A stretch of DNA of 34,109 nucleotides from Candidatus Altimarinota bacterium (GCA_020631575.1 JAHDGX010000006.1:1-34109); one strand, 5' to 3'; shown: positions 10,006-20,582, numbered from the stretch's first letter. The notes: generated from the sequence alone by a model not told the origin. Numbers and translations: made by a program.

Positions 10006-11325
10006 ATGAAGCGAAGTTCTTGAGCATTTACATTTGTAGAACTCATTGTTGTGCTCGTAATCATAAGTATTCTTTCTACGGTCTGATTTACGGTATATGA
10101 ATCATATTTAAGTACAGGGAGAGACACTGCAAGAGTTACAAAGTTAAAAGATATTAATACAAGTCTTGGAGTGTATACTACAAAATCTCGAATTCCAGTT
10201 CCTGAAAATGGTATGGAAATTCTTTTGAGTGGATCACTTCTCATGTATCAAGGAGATTTTACAGAAAAAATAGCTAAAACAGTTTGATTTACAGGTATTC
10301 CGTTTGACGATAACTTAAACATCTATCCAACTTTAGCGCTTGAAAAAAATAAAAAAGACTTCCAGGTATTGACGTTTTTAGAGGAGCCTACACTACAACA
10401 GTCTTTTTTTGTACCTACATATGCATCTACAGATTATACATCACTTTACATCATCTCAATTTGAAAGTCATTATGAGTGTTGCTGGACGCTGATACAAAA
10501 CAACCACTTTATACTGACCCATTAATAAATACTTGAAATTATGAAATACTTACTTCAACTGGAGAGGTGCTTATGTACTTTTCTGATGAAAAACTTATAT
10601 ATAGTTCAAATGGGGACACTATTACCGAAATTATTCCAAATAAGAATTGTAGAAAGATCTTAGATTCATGAAAATCTCAATGAAGTTGAAAATATGCTAT
10701 TAATCCAACATGATCAAATGAGGTGATGGTATACTGTGATATGTTCACAGATGGGTGATGATGGACTATACTTGTAAATAATGATAACAAGGATGATGAA
10801 TCTGCAACTACGACTGATTGTAAGCCTAGACTTTCTTGATATAGTGATCATGCGTGTGGATCTATATCTGAGTCGAATGATTTCGTCGTGAATGCTGCTG
10901 GGATAAATTTTACAGAATTAGTATTTTCTTGATATTCATGAAAATTTGAAAATATGAATACGTATCAATATATGAAATGGGAGAGGGCCCAAGAGATACC
11001 CCCAAGTGAAACTTTTGAAACTGATCCAGCAGACTCTTGGGATAACGAACTTAAACTGAAGGGGTGAATTAATGACTTAAGATGTACGAGTTATGATCCT
11101 ATTTATCTTACTCTTCAGAATGGAGCTTGAGTATATGAACCTCACACTGCAATTCAGACTTCTTTATCATGAACAGAAAGAGAGTTCTCGTTCATTGATG
11201 ATTGACCTAGTTCATCAACAAAAAATACCTATGGCTTAGATGACTATCAAGATGGTGATGGTTGTTCGGATTGATGGGGAAATAAGACTTATCGTTGAAG
11301 TAGTGCTTACATTATGGTACGTTAA
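10006..11325 (+). CDS. Prepilin-like N-terminus fused to a C-terminal fibrinogen-like domain (paralogue 1)
   Basis: TGA=Gly frame: MKRSSGAFTFVELIVVLVIISILSTVGFTVYESYLSTGRDTARVTKLKDI... then NCRKILDSGKSQGSGKYAINPTGSNEVMVYCDMFTDGGGWTILVNND (fibrinogen-related domain start), ending SSAYIMVR-TAA. Confidence 0.82.
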
Positions 11326-11345
11326 TTTACAATTCAAAAATAAAT

Positions 11346-12647
11346 ATGAATACATTAAAAAAATGATTTACTCTTGTAGAGCTTCTCATAGTTGTAGTTA
11401 TACTTTCTATACTTGCAACAGTATGATTTATTTCTTACGAGGATTATCTCATTGATACAAGAGATAGTAAGAGACTATCACAACTTACGTGATTGAGAGA
11501 TGGTCTCCGGTTGGCTACCACAAAATGAAGCCTCCCAAATCCAGATGATAATGTTGAAATTCGCAATAATGGGACAGCATTTTTATATCAGTGATATGCA
11601 GGAAAAAATGTTTTAGAATCAATTTCATATTCTGATACAATTAAGGATCCATCGGATGATATATACTATACGTATCTACTCTCTAGAAATAAAAGGGATT
11701 TTCAGGTGATGGGTTTTTTAGAAAAGTTTAATGGTGATGTTATCTCTCTTTCTGTAAATAATTCCTATGCATGAGAAGACTATTCTCAAAGATTTCCTAA
11801 TGTCTTTGGAAAAAAATTAGGTATAGTTTTAGAAAAACAAACTAATACTCCACTACAAGAAATGTCAGAGTATGCAGGAATTTGATATATGGATTTACAA
11901 GATCCTACTACCAATGAGTTTGACGCGTATATTACAGATACTTTTTTAATATCATGAAAAGAATCAGATCTTACATGAATAATACCATTTACTACATGTA
12001 AAAAGATACTTCAAACATGATGAAGTTTTGGTGATGGGATTTATAACATAAACCCAACCGGCCTAAACCCTTTTACAGTATATTGTGATATGACAATGGA
12101 TTGATGAGGTTGGACCTTGGTTTGAAGAAGTCATACAACAGGATCAGATTTTGATTTTTGATGGTTGAGTAGTAAAGGGTCTGTATATGATGACTCTTCG
12201 GAATATTCTTTATGAGATCAGGTAAGGGAATTATGATTTAGTGAAATTATGGCTACTACTTACACTACTGGAAAAAATATTAACCTTGCAGCAAAGGTGA
12301 GTGTTTCAGATCGAAATTATATAAATGATGAGATAAATTATGCATCTGTATCAGGAAACGGATGATGTGAAGAGGTATATCCATTAAATATTGCATGGAT
12401 TAGTCCGTGTGACCCTATGTGAACAGATGGGAAGAGTACAAACGATAATTCGCTCCTTAAATGGTGATATATTCAATTCATTAATACAACAGAAATTAAT
12501 GATACTCATTTCTTCTTTTATAAATCAGCATCTAATAGTATGAGGACAAGTAAGCTTTGATTAAGGTCGAATTGATACCTGGGCTCAAGCTGAGTTGCTG
12601 GATGGGGGGATATGGCTTATGAACAATGAATGATATTTGTAAGATAA
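11346..12647 (+). CDS. Prepilin-like N-terminus fused to a fibrinogen-like domain (paralogue 2)
   Basis: MNTLKKGFTLVELLIVVVILSILATVGFISYEDYLIDTRDSKRLSQLTGLRDGL...TCKKILQTGGSFGDGIYNINPTGLNPFTVYCDMTMDGGGWTLVGRSH...YEQGMIFVR; TAA 12645. Confidence 0.82.
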
Positions 12648-12652
12648 AATAT

Positions 12653-14068
12653 ATGAGAAAAAATATATCAGCTTTTACCTTTGTAGAGCTTATAGTGGTT
12701 ATCACTATATTAGCTATATTAGCTACTATTAGTTTTGGGACATACCAAAGCTATCTTTCATGAGCAAGGGACTCAAATAGACTTGTGCAGTTAGAGGATA
12801 TGCATGATTGACTCGAGCTTATTAGTGTGAGTCAAAGACTGCCTTTTCCAGAAGACCTTATAGAAATTCAAGCAAATACAGATACATTTGCCTATCAAGG
12901 TTATGCAGGGGAATCAGTGATTAATACTATTTGATATGATTGATGAGGGAAGGATCCTGAAAATGGGAACTATCTTACTTATATGCTAAGTGAGAATCAA
13001 AGAGATTTCCAACTTCTTACCTACTTAAGTGACATATCACTGACAAGTAATAATCAGGTGCATGCTTTTGATTATAGTGATGTGTTTCCTATAACAAGAG
13101 GAAAACCCTTGTGAATTCTGATACAAAAGGATACAAATGCTCCTTTACAAAGCGATACTGCTATTGCTCAAGTAGGAAGCTTTGATATTGTCACATGATC
13201 AGGTAATATTGTTGCGTACCTTACTGATACTAATAGAATAGATACTTCTAAGTGAGAAACTCTTACCTCAATGCATCCATCAAAGACATGTAAGAGAATA
13301 CTTGAGATATGAAGATCAAAGGGAAATGCTGTGTACACTATCTCCCCAGATGGAGTAACAAAATTGAGAGTATACTGTGATATGGAAACAGATGGAGGAT
13401 GATGGACTTTTGCAGGTTTTATAGATAGCACAACTGATACGTGAAACATACGACTTGCAACAGGAATATGACAATATAATAATTCCAGAAAGGATACAGA
13501 TACAGAGTATTTCTTACCAATGGAAAATTTATTACATACTGAAATGATGGTCTCTATCAATACTTCAGATGTTCTTCTTGCGGATTCTACTAATAGGCTC
13601 TTATTTCTTAGGTTTTGATTAGATTCAAATGCCTATCATAGTGATGATCTTTCAGATTGTTCGACATGACCAATGTGAACTTCAGCGAGGGGGCTAGGTT
13701 TACTCGATGGTGTGTATACGAGAGTATGAATATGAGAGAAAGAATATTTTACCTGATCTGCCTGATGTGCATCTTGATGGTATGTACGACCAAATTTATA
13801 TAGTCCAGATAGTCAATGAACTGCTAGCTCTCGACAACCATTTCTTGATGAATTACCGTATACTCAAGCGCAGTATGATTCATTTGCAGCTGCCTGAAAT
13901 TACCCTGTTGGGATGTATCTTTTGAATACTAAAGCAGTTGGCTCTACGTGAACTTTAGGAGCTAGATATTCTTCGGATGCTTGGGTGTGGATGAAGGGTG
14001 ATTGGACCTCTTCTACAGTAGCAGACCCACAGACTTTTTGAAATCAGGCATGGATTTATGTACGTTAA
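12653..14068 (+). CDS. Prepilin-like N-terminus fused to a fibrinogen-like domain (paralogue 3)
   Basis: MRKNISAFTFVELIVVITILAILATISFGTYQSYLSGARDSNRLVQLEDM...TCKRILEIGRSKGNAVYTISPDGVTKLRVYCDMETDGGGWTFAGFID...NQAWIYVR; TAA 14066. Confidence 0.82.
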
Positions 14069-14077
14069 GATAATTTT

Positions 14078-15364
14078 ATGATAAAAAATATAAAAGCTTT
14101 TACTCTTGTTGAACTGATAGTTGTACTAACTATAGTAACAATACTCTCAACAGTATGATTTGTTGCATATACTGATTATCTTCGATGAGTACGCGATAGT
14201 AGTAGGATACAACAAATGACAGAAATGCATAAGTCATTTGTACTGTATGCAACGAGATCTAGGTTACCAATCCCATCATCATCGGTTTGAGTGGTTTATG
14301 GGAGTTCTCAGGTATGAACACAGTGATATGCAGACTCACAGGTGTTAGAAGTGATTAAGTATTCTGATGGATGATTTGACCCTAAAACAAAATCACCATA
14401 TACTTATTTTATGTCTCAAGATAGAAAATCAGCACAGCTTTTGTGATATTTTGAAGAGAGACAAGTTAATTCTCTACTAACTATGCAATCAGTCCAAGCA
14501 GAACAGATATATGATAGTTTATATCCACAAGTAGTATGAGCAGAGCTTGGTGTCTTACTAGAGCAAGAAACTCAACGACCTATCCATGAGCTCTTATCTC
14601 TACAGGGTATATCGACACTTGATATTGAATCTTATACTTGAGCCTTGATTTCTTATGCGTCAAACTCATCTACTCTCTCATGAACATGAACGAGTCTTGT
14701 TTCAGTTGTACCAAAATTGAACTGTAAGAAACTTCTCTCAGTCCTAGGAAGTGCAGAAAATGGTATATATAAGATCAATCCAACATGAATAAAGCAAATT
14801 GAAGTCTACTGTGACATGGAAGCTGATGGAGGATGATGGACGTTTGCAGGCTTTATAGATAATGATATGGTTTCAGATGACATATCCTTTGTTAACTCAG
14901 TATGAATCTATGATTCAAATAGGGCAGATGATAATATATGATATTTGCTTGATATGGATGAGTTAAAGCATACAGAAATTCTTTGGGTATATAATCCTGA
15001 CATATCAATTGCAAATAATTCAAATCAACTTATACAAGCTAAATACGATATTTGATTTCCATGACTGTATTCATGACCTGTTACTCCGTGCACCTCGTTT
15101 TTTGACTCTACTTGAAATCTCATGTACCGAACTAATGTGAATGATACCTACTCAGTGAGTACAAGAGAAGAATGTAATGCTACTACATGGTGATTTCGTC
15201 CATCAGATAATTCTTCTTTTATATTTCGTCTTAGAAATAGCTTAGACGGTGCATGAATAGGGAGTTGAGCTGCTTATGATTCACGTACATGGGGGATTAC
15301 AAATACCTCAGACCCAGATTATGATGTAAGTTGGTGACATGATGTATGGATTTATGTACGATAA
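14078..15364 (+). CDS. Prepilin-like N-terminus fused to a fibrinogen-like domain (paralogue 4)
   Basis: MIKNIKAFTLVELIVVLTIVTILSTVGFVAYTDYLRGVRDSSRIQQMTEM...NCKKLLSVLGSAENGIYKINPTGIKQIEVYCDMEADGGGWTFAGFID...HDVWIYVR; TAA 15362. Confidence 0.82.
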
Positions 15365-15369
15365 TATAT

Positions 15370-15401
15370 AAAAAACTCTCAGATGTATCTGAGAGTTTTT
15401 T
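15370..15401. terminator. Bidirectional intrinsic terminator between the adhesin operon and rpmG
   Basis: aaaaaactctcagatgtatctgagagtttttt; A-run and T-run flanks allow use on both strands (convergent genes). Confidence 0.8.
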
Positions 15402-15421
15402 GTAGTTAAGAAGAGTGGTGA

Positions 15422-15604
15422 TTACCCTTTTTTAATTTCTTTCATTTTGAGTACTTCGTGCTTTCTTGTAACTTTATTATATTTTCTAAGTTCTGGACCT
15501 TTTTTCCCAGCTTCAAAATTCTTTTTTTGAATGTTTGTAGTGTGAACCATGTTTCCAGTTTCTGTAGAATAGTATGCTACATATGTTCTTTTCCCTTTTG
15601 CCAT
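15422..15604 (-). CDS. rpmG: 50S ribosomal protein bL33
   Basis: MAKGKRTYVAYYSTETGNMVHTTNIQKKNFEAGKKGPELRKYNKVTRKHEVLKMKEIKKG: bL33-like length and K-rich C-terminus (YNKVTRKHEVLKMKEIKKG). Confidence 0.85.
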   Translation of the reverse strand: MAKGKRTYVAYYSTETGNMVHTTNIQKKNFEAGKKGPELRKYNKVTRKHEVLKMKEIKKG

Positions 15605-15678
15605 AACAGTGAATATTAATAATAATTTTCTAAATTCGCGAGGATTATATAATCTTTTTTATAAAATCCAAAACTTTT

Positions 15679-16224
15679 TTACACCTTCATAACATCAGCT
15701 TCTTTCACTTTTGTTGCCTCATCAATCTTTTTATTTGCGCTATCTACAAATTTTTGAAGTTCGACTTCTAAGTCTTTTGCTTCATCTTCAGAGATTTCTT
15801 TTTCAGATTTTTGTTTTGAAATTTGCTTATGCGCATCTCATCTAATGTTTCTTACCGATACTTTTGCATCCTCACCATACTTTTTTACGACTTTAGTCAT
15901 GTCTCTTCTTGTTTCTTCAGTCATTTGAGGAACCTTGATGAGTATACTTTCAGCTCCTGCTTGAGGATTGAGTCATATATTTGCAGCCGTTATAGCTTTC
16001 GACATAGTCCCTATGAGTTCTTTATCCCATGGTGAAATAGAAAGGGTTTGAGGATCAAGTATACCGATTGATGCAGAATTCTTTATTGGTTGCATACTTC
16101 CATATTGTTCAATCATGATATCTTCTACTATAGCAGGGTTTGCTCTTCCCATTTGGAGTTTTCCAAACTCACTTTCTAGATGATGTAGAGCTTTGTCGAG
16201 TTGTTGCTGTGCTTGGTCTAGCAT
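15679..16224 (-). CDS. frr: Ribosome recycling factor
   Basis: MLDQAQQQLDKALHHLESEFGKLQMGRANPAIVEDIMIEQYGSMQPIKNSASIGILDPQTLSISPWDKELIGTMSKAITAANIGLNPQAGAESILIKVPQMTEETRRDMTKVVKKYGEDAKVSVRNIRGDAHKQI...: diagnostic RRF; TGA=Gly at AANI-G-LNP. Confidence 0.95.
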
Positions 16225-16297
16225 ATTTTTATTATATTAAATGTATAAATTATTGTTCAGGATTATATTTCATGAGCGAAAAATAGCAAGTTTTTAG

Positions 16298-16795
16298 CTA
16301 TAATTCAAGCATACTCATTGTTTTTTCCGAAAGATATTTTTCTAATTTATCTCTTTCTCACTTTTGAATCCAATTTCTAATTTGTGTTGCCGAGATAGGT
16401 ATAATACTTCGAGGTATCTCTATAATACTTATTTCAAAGGGAAGAGATGTTTCAAGTTGTAGGAGTGACTGCACTGCAGAATCATTATCTGTATCTCAGC
16501 AGTATATATTGAGATTTGTGGTGTTTTTAGGAATACTTTTAACGATATTATCACTCCACTGCTCATCTGTTGGAAAATCAGGAAGAGCGGATATAGATAT
16601 ACACTTATCAGGATAGTTTGCATATATGATTTGTTTTCTCATCTCATATGAATATGGATTCTGGAGATCACGTATATTACTTGATCATATCAATACCTGA
16701 GTTATAGGATTATCTTGTAGCGACCTATCTATAAGAAGCTCATGTCATTTATGAAAGGGCTGAAAGCGTCAGATTATGAGTCAAATTTGTGACAT
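16298..16795 (-). CDS. Nicotinamide-nucleotide adenylyltransferase-like (NadM-type nucleotidyltransferase)
   Basis: TGA=Gly frame: MSQIGLIIGRFQPFHKGHELLIDRSL...VLIGSSNIRDLQNPYSYEMRKQIIYANYPDK...ISATQIRNWIQKG: GRFQPFHKGH and ISATxIR motifs. Confidence 0.8.
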
Positions 16796-17727
16796 TAGAG
16801 TGAATTATAGTACTCAGTAAGATCTGGAGCAATTTGTTTTTTTCTTGAGAGCCGCGATCAGAGATCAGCGAGATTATCTTTTACTTCACAGTGAAATACC
16901 TTAGAGAGTAGATCACTATCATGACCATCAAGGACGATAGTTGTATTGGACTCACCAAGAATATCTACTATAGAAAGCATGATAAAATCAAGGTTTTGCT
17001 CTTTTTTCAGCTCTTTAAGTCAGCTAAGTATCTCATCTTTTCTTCCAAGACTATATCATGGATTTGTTGTTTCAAGTGTTCCGACTCCTATCTTTTTATT
17101 CCCAAATTCAAAGTTTTTATAATCATACTGTATCAGATCTTTTACTGGCATATCTCATAAGTCTGATTTTGCTTCAAACATTGGCATTGCAAAGTCCTCA
17201 AGATGATCTATTTGAGCTATAGATTGAAGCTTTTGAGCGATATGCCTATCTTCGTGTGTAGTTGTAGGGGATTTCCACAAAAGAGAATCAGACATAATGC
17301 AAGCAAGCATCATCGTTGCAATATCCTTAGAAATTTCAAATCATGACTCGAGATACATCTTATAAAGTATGCTTGCTGTTGAGCAGAGGGGCTCAATTCT
17401 TATGTTGAGGGGAGTACTACTCTCGAAAGCAATTTTATGATGATCAACGATCCATGTTATATTGAGATCTGAGAGATTATTAGGGGCCTGCGAAGACTCG
17501 TTATGGTCTACAAGACATACTTCAGTGTTAGGATCTAGTTTCGTTGTGATTTCTGGTGTTTGTATGTTATATTTTTCTAGTAAATACTGAGTTTCTTTAT
17601 TTAGTCTTCATTGTATGTATGCAGTAGTATTATATCATTTCTTTTTAAGGAAATCAGTCATTATTATCGCTGATAATGTGCAGTCAGTGTCTGGATTTTT
17701 GTGTCAAATAATGGATATTTGAGTCAT
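16795..17727 (-). CDS. ppaC: Manganese-dependent (family II) inorganic pyrophosphatase, DHH family
   Basis: TGA=Gly frame: MTQISIIGHKNPDTDCTLSAIIMTDFLKKKG...VCLVDHNESSQAP...ITWIVDHHKIAFESSTPLNIRIEPLCSTASILYKMY...ACILSDSLLWKSPTTTHEDRHIAQKL. Start/stop overlap (TAATG) with the downstream NadM-like gene. Confidence 0.85.
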
Positions 17728-17808
17728 TTTAAGTTAAGATAAAAAGTAATAATATGTGTAAATTATATGTATTTTTACAACTTTTCAACGTCATTAGAAG
17801 AGAATAAT

Positions 17809-17835
17809 TTGAAAATACAAGTAGAGAGCTATACT
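17809..17835 (+). promoter_or_regulatory. Putative promoter of the Hxs-like cluster
   Basis: TTGAAA (17809-17814), 15-bp spacer, TATACT (17830-17835), in the divergent intergenic region. Confidence 0.4.
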
Positions 17836-17870
17836 TCTTCGTAAGATACTATTTTTTTACACATCTACTT

Positions 17871-18425
17871 ATGTCTTCTTTTTTACAAGAGAAAATTGAT
17901 GGAGCATGATTTGAACTTCTTATTGATACAAAAATCTTTCCAAAAGATATCATTTTAAAAGCTGCATATAATCATCTAGATACTGGATACTTCTTCTTCA
18001 AATATGATGAGTGAGGCAATATTGCTTTAGAATTTACCCCTAAATCAGATATTAGTGTGGATCCTAGAACTCTCATTTGAGAGTTTTCCGATGAGTTACT
18101 TGATGTATATCTCAGGGATAAGCTTGAAAAAGACAATAAGATTATTAGAGAAACCATTGTTACAAAGGCTATTAATGGTCCTCTTGATATGCAAAACTTT
18201 GTGACGCTCGATACAGATACAAGCAGACAAAATGAAATCGATTTTGATAAAGATATTGATGACATACTCGCAGATATTGAAAATGATCCTGACTTACAAA
18301 TAGATGAGCAAGAAATAGAAAATATCCTAAAAGAGATTGAGGAGGATGCAACACTCAGTAAGCCAAAAGTTACTATAGATTTGGGAGCAGTATGAGGGAT
18401 AAAGGATATGTTTAAGAAAAAATAA
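17871..18425 (+). CDS. hxsD: HxsD-like protein (His-Xaa-Ser system) with acidic C-terminal extension
   Basis: FELLIDTKIFPKDIILKAAYNHLDTGYFFFKYDEGGNIALEFTPKSD...EFSDELLDVYLRDKLEKDNKIIRETIVTKAINGPL resembles HxsD; followed by an acidic tail (DFDKDIDDILADIENDPDLQIDEQEIENILKEIEEDA). Next to HxsB-like. Confidence 0.62.
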
Positions 18426-18426
18426 T

Positions 18427-18612
18427 ATGGAGAAACAATTTAAGGTACAGAGTGATATATATGATATATCGTTAATTCAGGAAGCTATTTCTGATTTTTC
18501 AGATGTTGCTGATATATCATATAACAATGATGTTCTCAATATATCTTGAGAAACAAAGGAAGATATTGACGAGGTGTTCAATGAGTTTATGAATTATGTA
18601 CTTTCACTGTAA
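18427..18612 (+). CDS. Short HxsD-like protein (61 aa)
   Basis: MEKQFKVQSDIYDISLIQEAISDFSDVADISYNNDVLNISGETKEDIDEVFNEFMNYVLSL: same IYxxxxIxxAxxxFxDxxxI...F-NEF plan as HxsD; tightly packed between hxsD-like and hxsB-like. Confidence 0.45.
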
Positions 18613-18618
18613 AAAAAT

Positions 18619-20070
18619 ATGACTTTAGATATACAAGCAATAGATAATAGAAAAACGGGGACGGTATGATTTTTTCGCTTCAAGAAATTTGATTCACAGA
18701 AATACTTAATTACAAGTGATGCATGAAAGTTTCACTTCCTGACTCATGATGATTTTAGACTTTTTTCAGTATGAGATGTGTCAGAACTAGCAAGTTATTC
18801 AGAACTTGTGAAAAAAGGATTTATACAAGATGAACATTATATTCATAAAATGTCTTGTAGTGTAGCATTGAAAAATCATTTTGTGTGAATGGGGCCTGCG
18901 CTTCATATGATAGTAATAACTCTTAGGTGTAATCATAAGTGTAGATATTGTCATGCTGCCGTGGCTCCTATGACAGCAAAAGAGTTTGATATGTCGAAAG
19001 AAACTGCTAAAAAAGTAGTTGATACCATCATGTACACAAATGCCCCAAGTTTTACTATAGAGTTTCAGTGATGAGAAGCTCTCGTGAACTATCCAGTTGT
19101 TCAATATGTGGTGGAGTATGCAAAAGATAGAGCGCAGCATCTCTCAAAACAGATCACTTTTTCTCTTGTTTCAAATCTTACTTTGATGACTGAGGATAAA
19201 CTGAAGTGGCTTCTGGATAACTGAGTAGATATATGTACGAGTCTTGATTGAGATGAAGTCTCGCATAATAACTCTCGAACATGATTTGATGGGAATAGTT
19301 TTGAGAAAGTGACGTATTGGATGAAGCGTGTGGATGAGGAGAAACAAAAACGTTGAATGTGAAAAGTATGAGCACTTCTGACAGCAACAAAGGAGACTCT
19401 TCCAAAGTATAAAAAAATAATTGACGTATATAGATCCCTTGGACTTGATGGGATATTTCTTAGATGGCTCAATCCGTATGGATTTGCTGCTGCTGACCTG
19501 CAAACTCTAGCCTATGAATCAGATGATTGGATTAGGTTTTATAAAGAGTCATTAGACTATATTATTGAGATTAATGCTTCAGGAGAATTTTTTAGAGAGC
19601 AAATTACTTCTGTGTATTTGCAAAAAATATTCAATGAATATGATCCTGCCTTTATGGATATACGAAATCCAAGTGGGATAGCAATAGGTTGAGTTGCGTA
19701 TAATTATGATGGAAAAGTATATGCAAGTGACGAATCAAGAATGCTTGGAAGAATGGGGATAGATGATTTTCTTATGACTGATATGCTCGACTCAGGAGAA
19801 GATACATATAAGGCAATGATGCAGAGTGATATTACAAAAATCGCGGTTCAGTCAAGTACTCTTGATGGCTTACCAGGGTATAATGATCATGTCTATAAGC
19901 CATACTTATGAGTAGATATTATTCATAACTTTAAAATGACAGGGAGTCTGTATGCTCCAATGGAAAAAGATGAAAAAATGAAGTTACAGATTGCTATACT
20001 TGATACCATTTTTGAAAAACTTCAAGATCCAAAAATCGAGAAGATATTTATGAGCTGGATAGGGAGATAA
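18619..20070 (+). CDS. hxsB: Radical SAM maturase, HxsB-like
   Basis: FFRFKKFD..KYLITSDAGKFHFLTHDDFRLF...HMIVITLRCNHKCRYCHAAVAPMTAKEFDMSKETAKKVVDTIMYTNAPSFTIEFQGGEALVNYPVVQYVVEYAKDRA...: N-terminal peptide-binding-like segment, CxxxCxYC, FTIEFQGGEAL as in HxsB. Confidence 0.75.
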
Positions 20071-20099
20071 GATTATGAGACCTTGTAAAGAGTTCTTGT

Positions 20100-20126
20100 T
20101 TGTAATTCAAGGAAAAGCATTATACT
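20100..20126 (+). promoter_or_regulatory. Putative internal promoter in front of the precursor gene
   Basis: TTGTAA (20100-20105), 15-bp spacer, TATACT (20121-20126), in a 90-bp gap inside an otherwise tightly packed operon. Confidence 0.4.
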
Positions 20127-20160
20127 TAGCCTTATAAAGTACATTTAAAACTACTATATT

Positions 20161-20565
20161 ATGAAGAAAAAAGATAAATTTCCAAAACTTAAGAAATCAC
20201 TTAAGAATTTTCTTACAGATGAAAGTGGGAAAATCACAAAAAAAGATGCTTTATGATTATGAATAGGGGCTGCTATGATATGATCGATAGAACAAGTTTC
20301 TGCAGCACATTGTTCATCTTCAGGAGCTCATGGAAATAAAACTTATTCCTCTCCATGAGTATCACATGGAAATGATACTACATGGTGATCTAGAAATTTT
20401 AATATGACAGCCAATGGAATTCAATCATGTCAGCATGGAAGTGGTATTGTAAATGGGCATTACAGCTCCACTCCTTCTGGCCAATGAAATGCTAGATTTT
20501 CGTGACATGCAAATCATGGAAGTCATGGGAGTGGACACTGTAGTTGTTGAAGGGGGTGTTGGTAA
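20161..20565 (+). CDS. hxsA: HxsA-like His-Xaa-Ser-motif precursor peptide (putative RiPP / modified secreted protein)
   Basis: 134 aa with TGA=Gly: MKKKDKFPKLKKSLKNFLTDESGKITKKDALGLGIGAAMIGSIEQVSAAHCSSSGAHGNKTYSSPGVSHGNDTTWGSRNFNMTANGIQSCQHGSGIVNGHYSSTPSGQGNARFSGHANHGSHGSGHCSCGRGCW. Charged leader, hydrophobic segment, His/Gly/Ser/Cys-rich core with six HxS motifs; directly follows HxsB-like. Confidence 0.7.
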
Positions 20566-20582
20566 TTTTTAAAAAAAATATC

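Noticed and set aside
9993-10244. Minus-strand 83 aa ORF
   Set aside because: Antisense to the prepilin N-terminus of fibrinogen-fusion paralogue 1.
11240-11455. 71 aa plus-strand ORF across the paralogue 1/2 junction
   Set aside because: Out of frame with both well-supported flanking genes; no recognisable features.
13168-13560. 130 aa minus-strand ORF
   Set aside because: Lies wholly antisense to the fibrinogen-domain part of paralogue 3, which has strong family motifs; low-complexity translation without recognisable features.
18799-19503. Several minus-strand ORFs of 75-123 aa
   Set aside because: Antisense to the HxsB-like radical SAM gene; they overlap each other in different frames and look like chance ORFs.
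20161-20565. In-frame TGAs as selenocysteine or programmed readthrough
   Set aside because: TGA is used throughout housekeeping genes at conserved glycines; no need for SECIS or readthrough.
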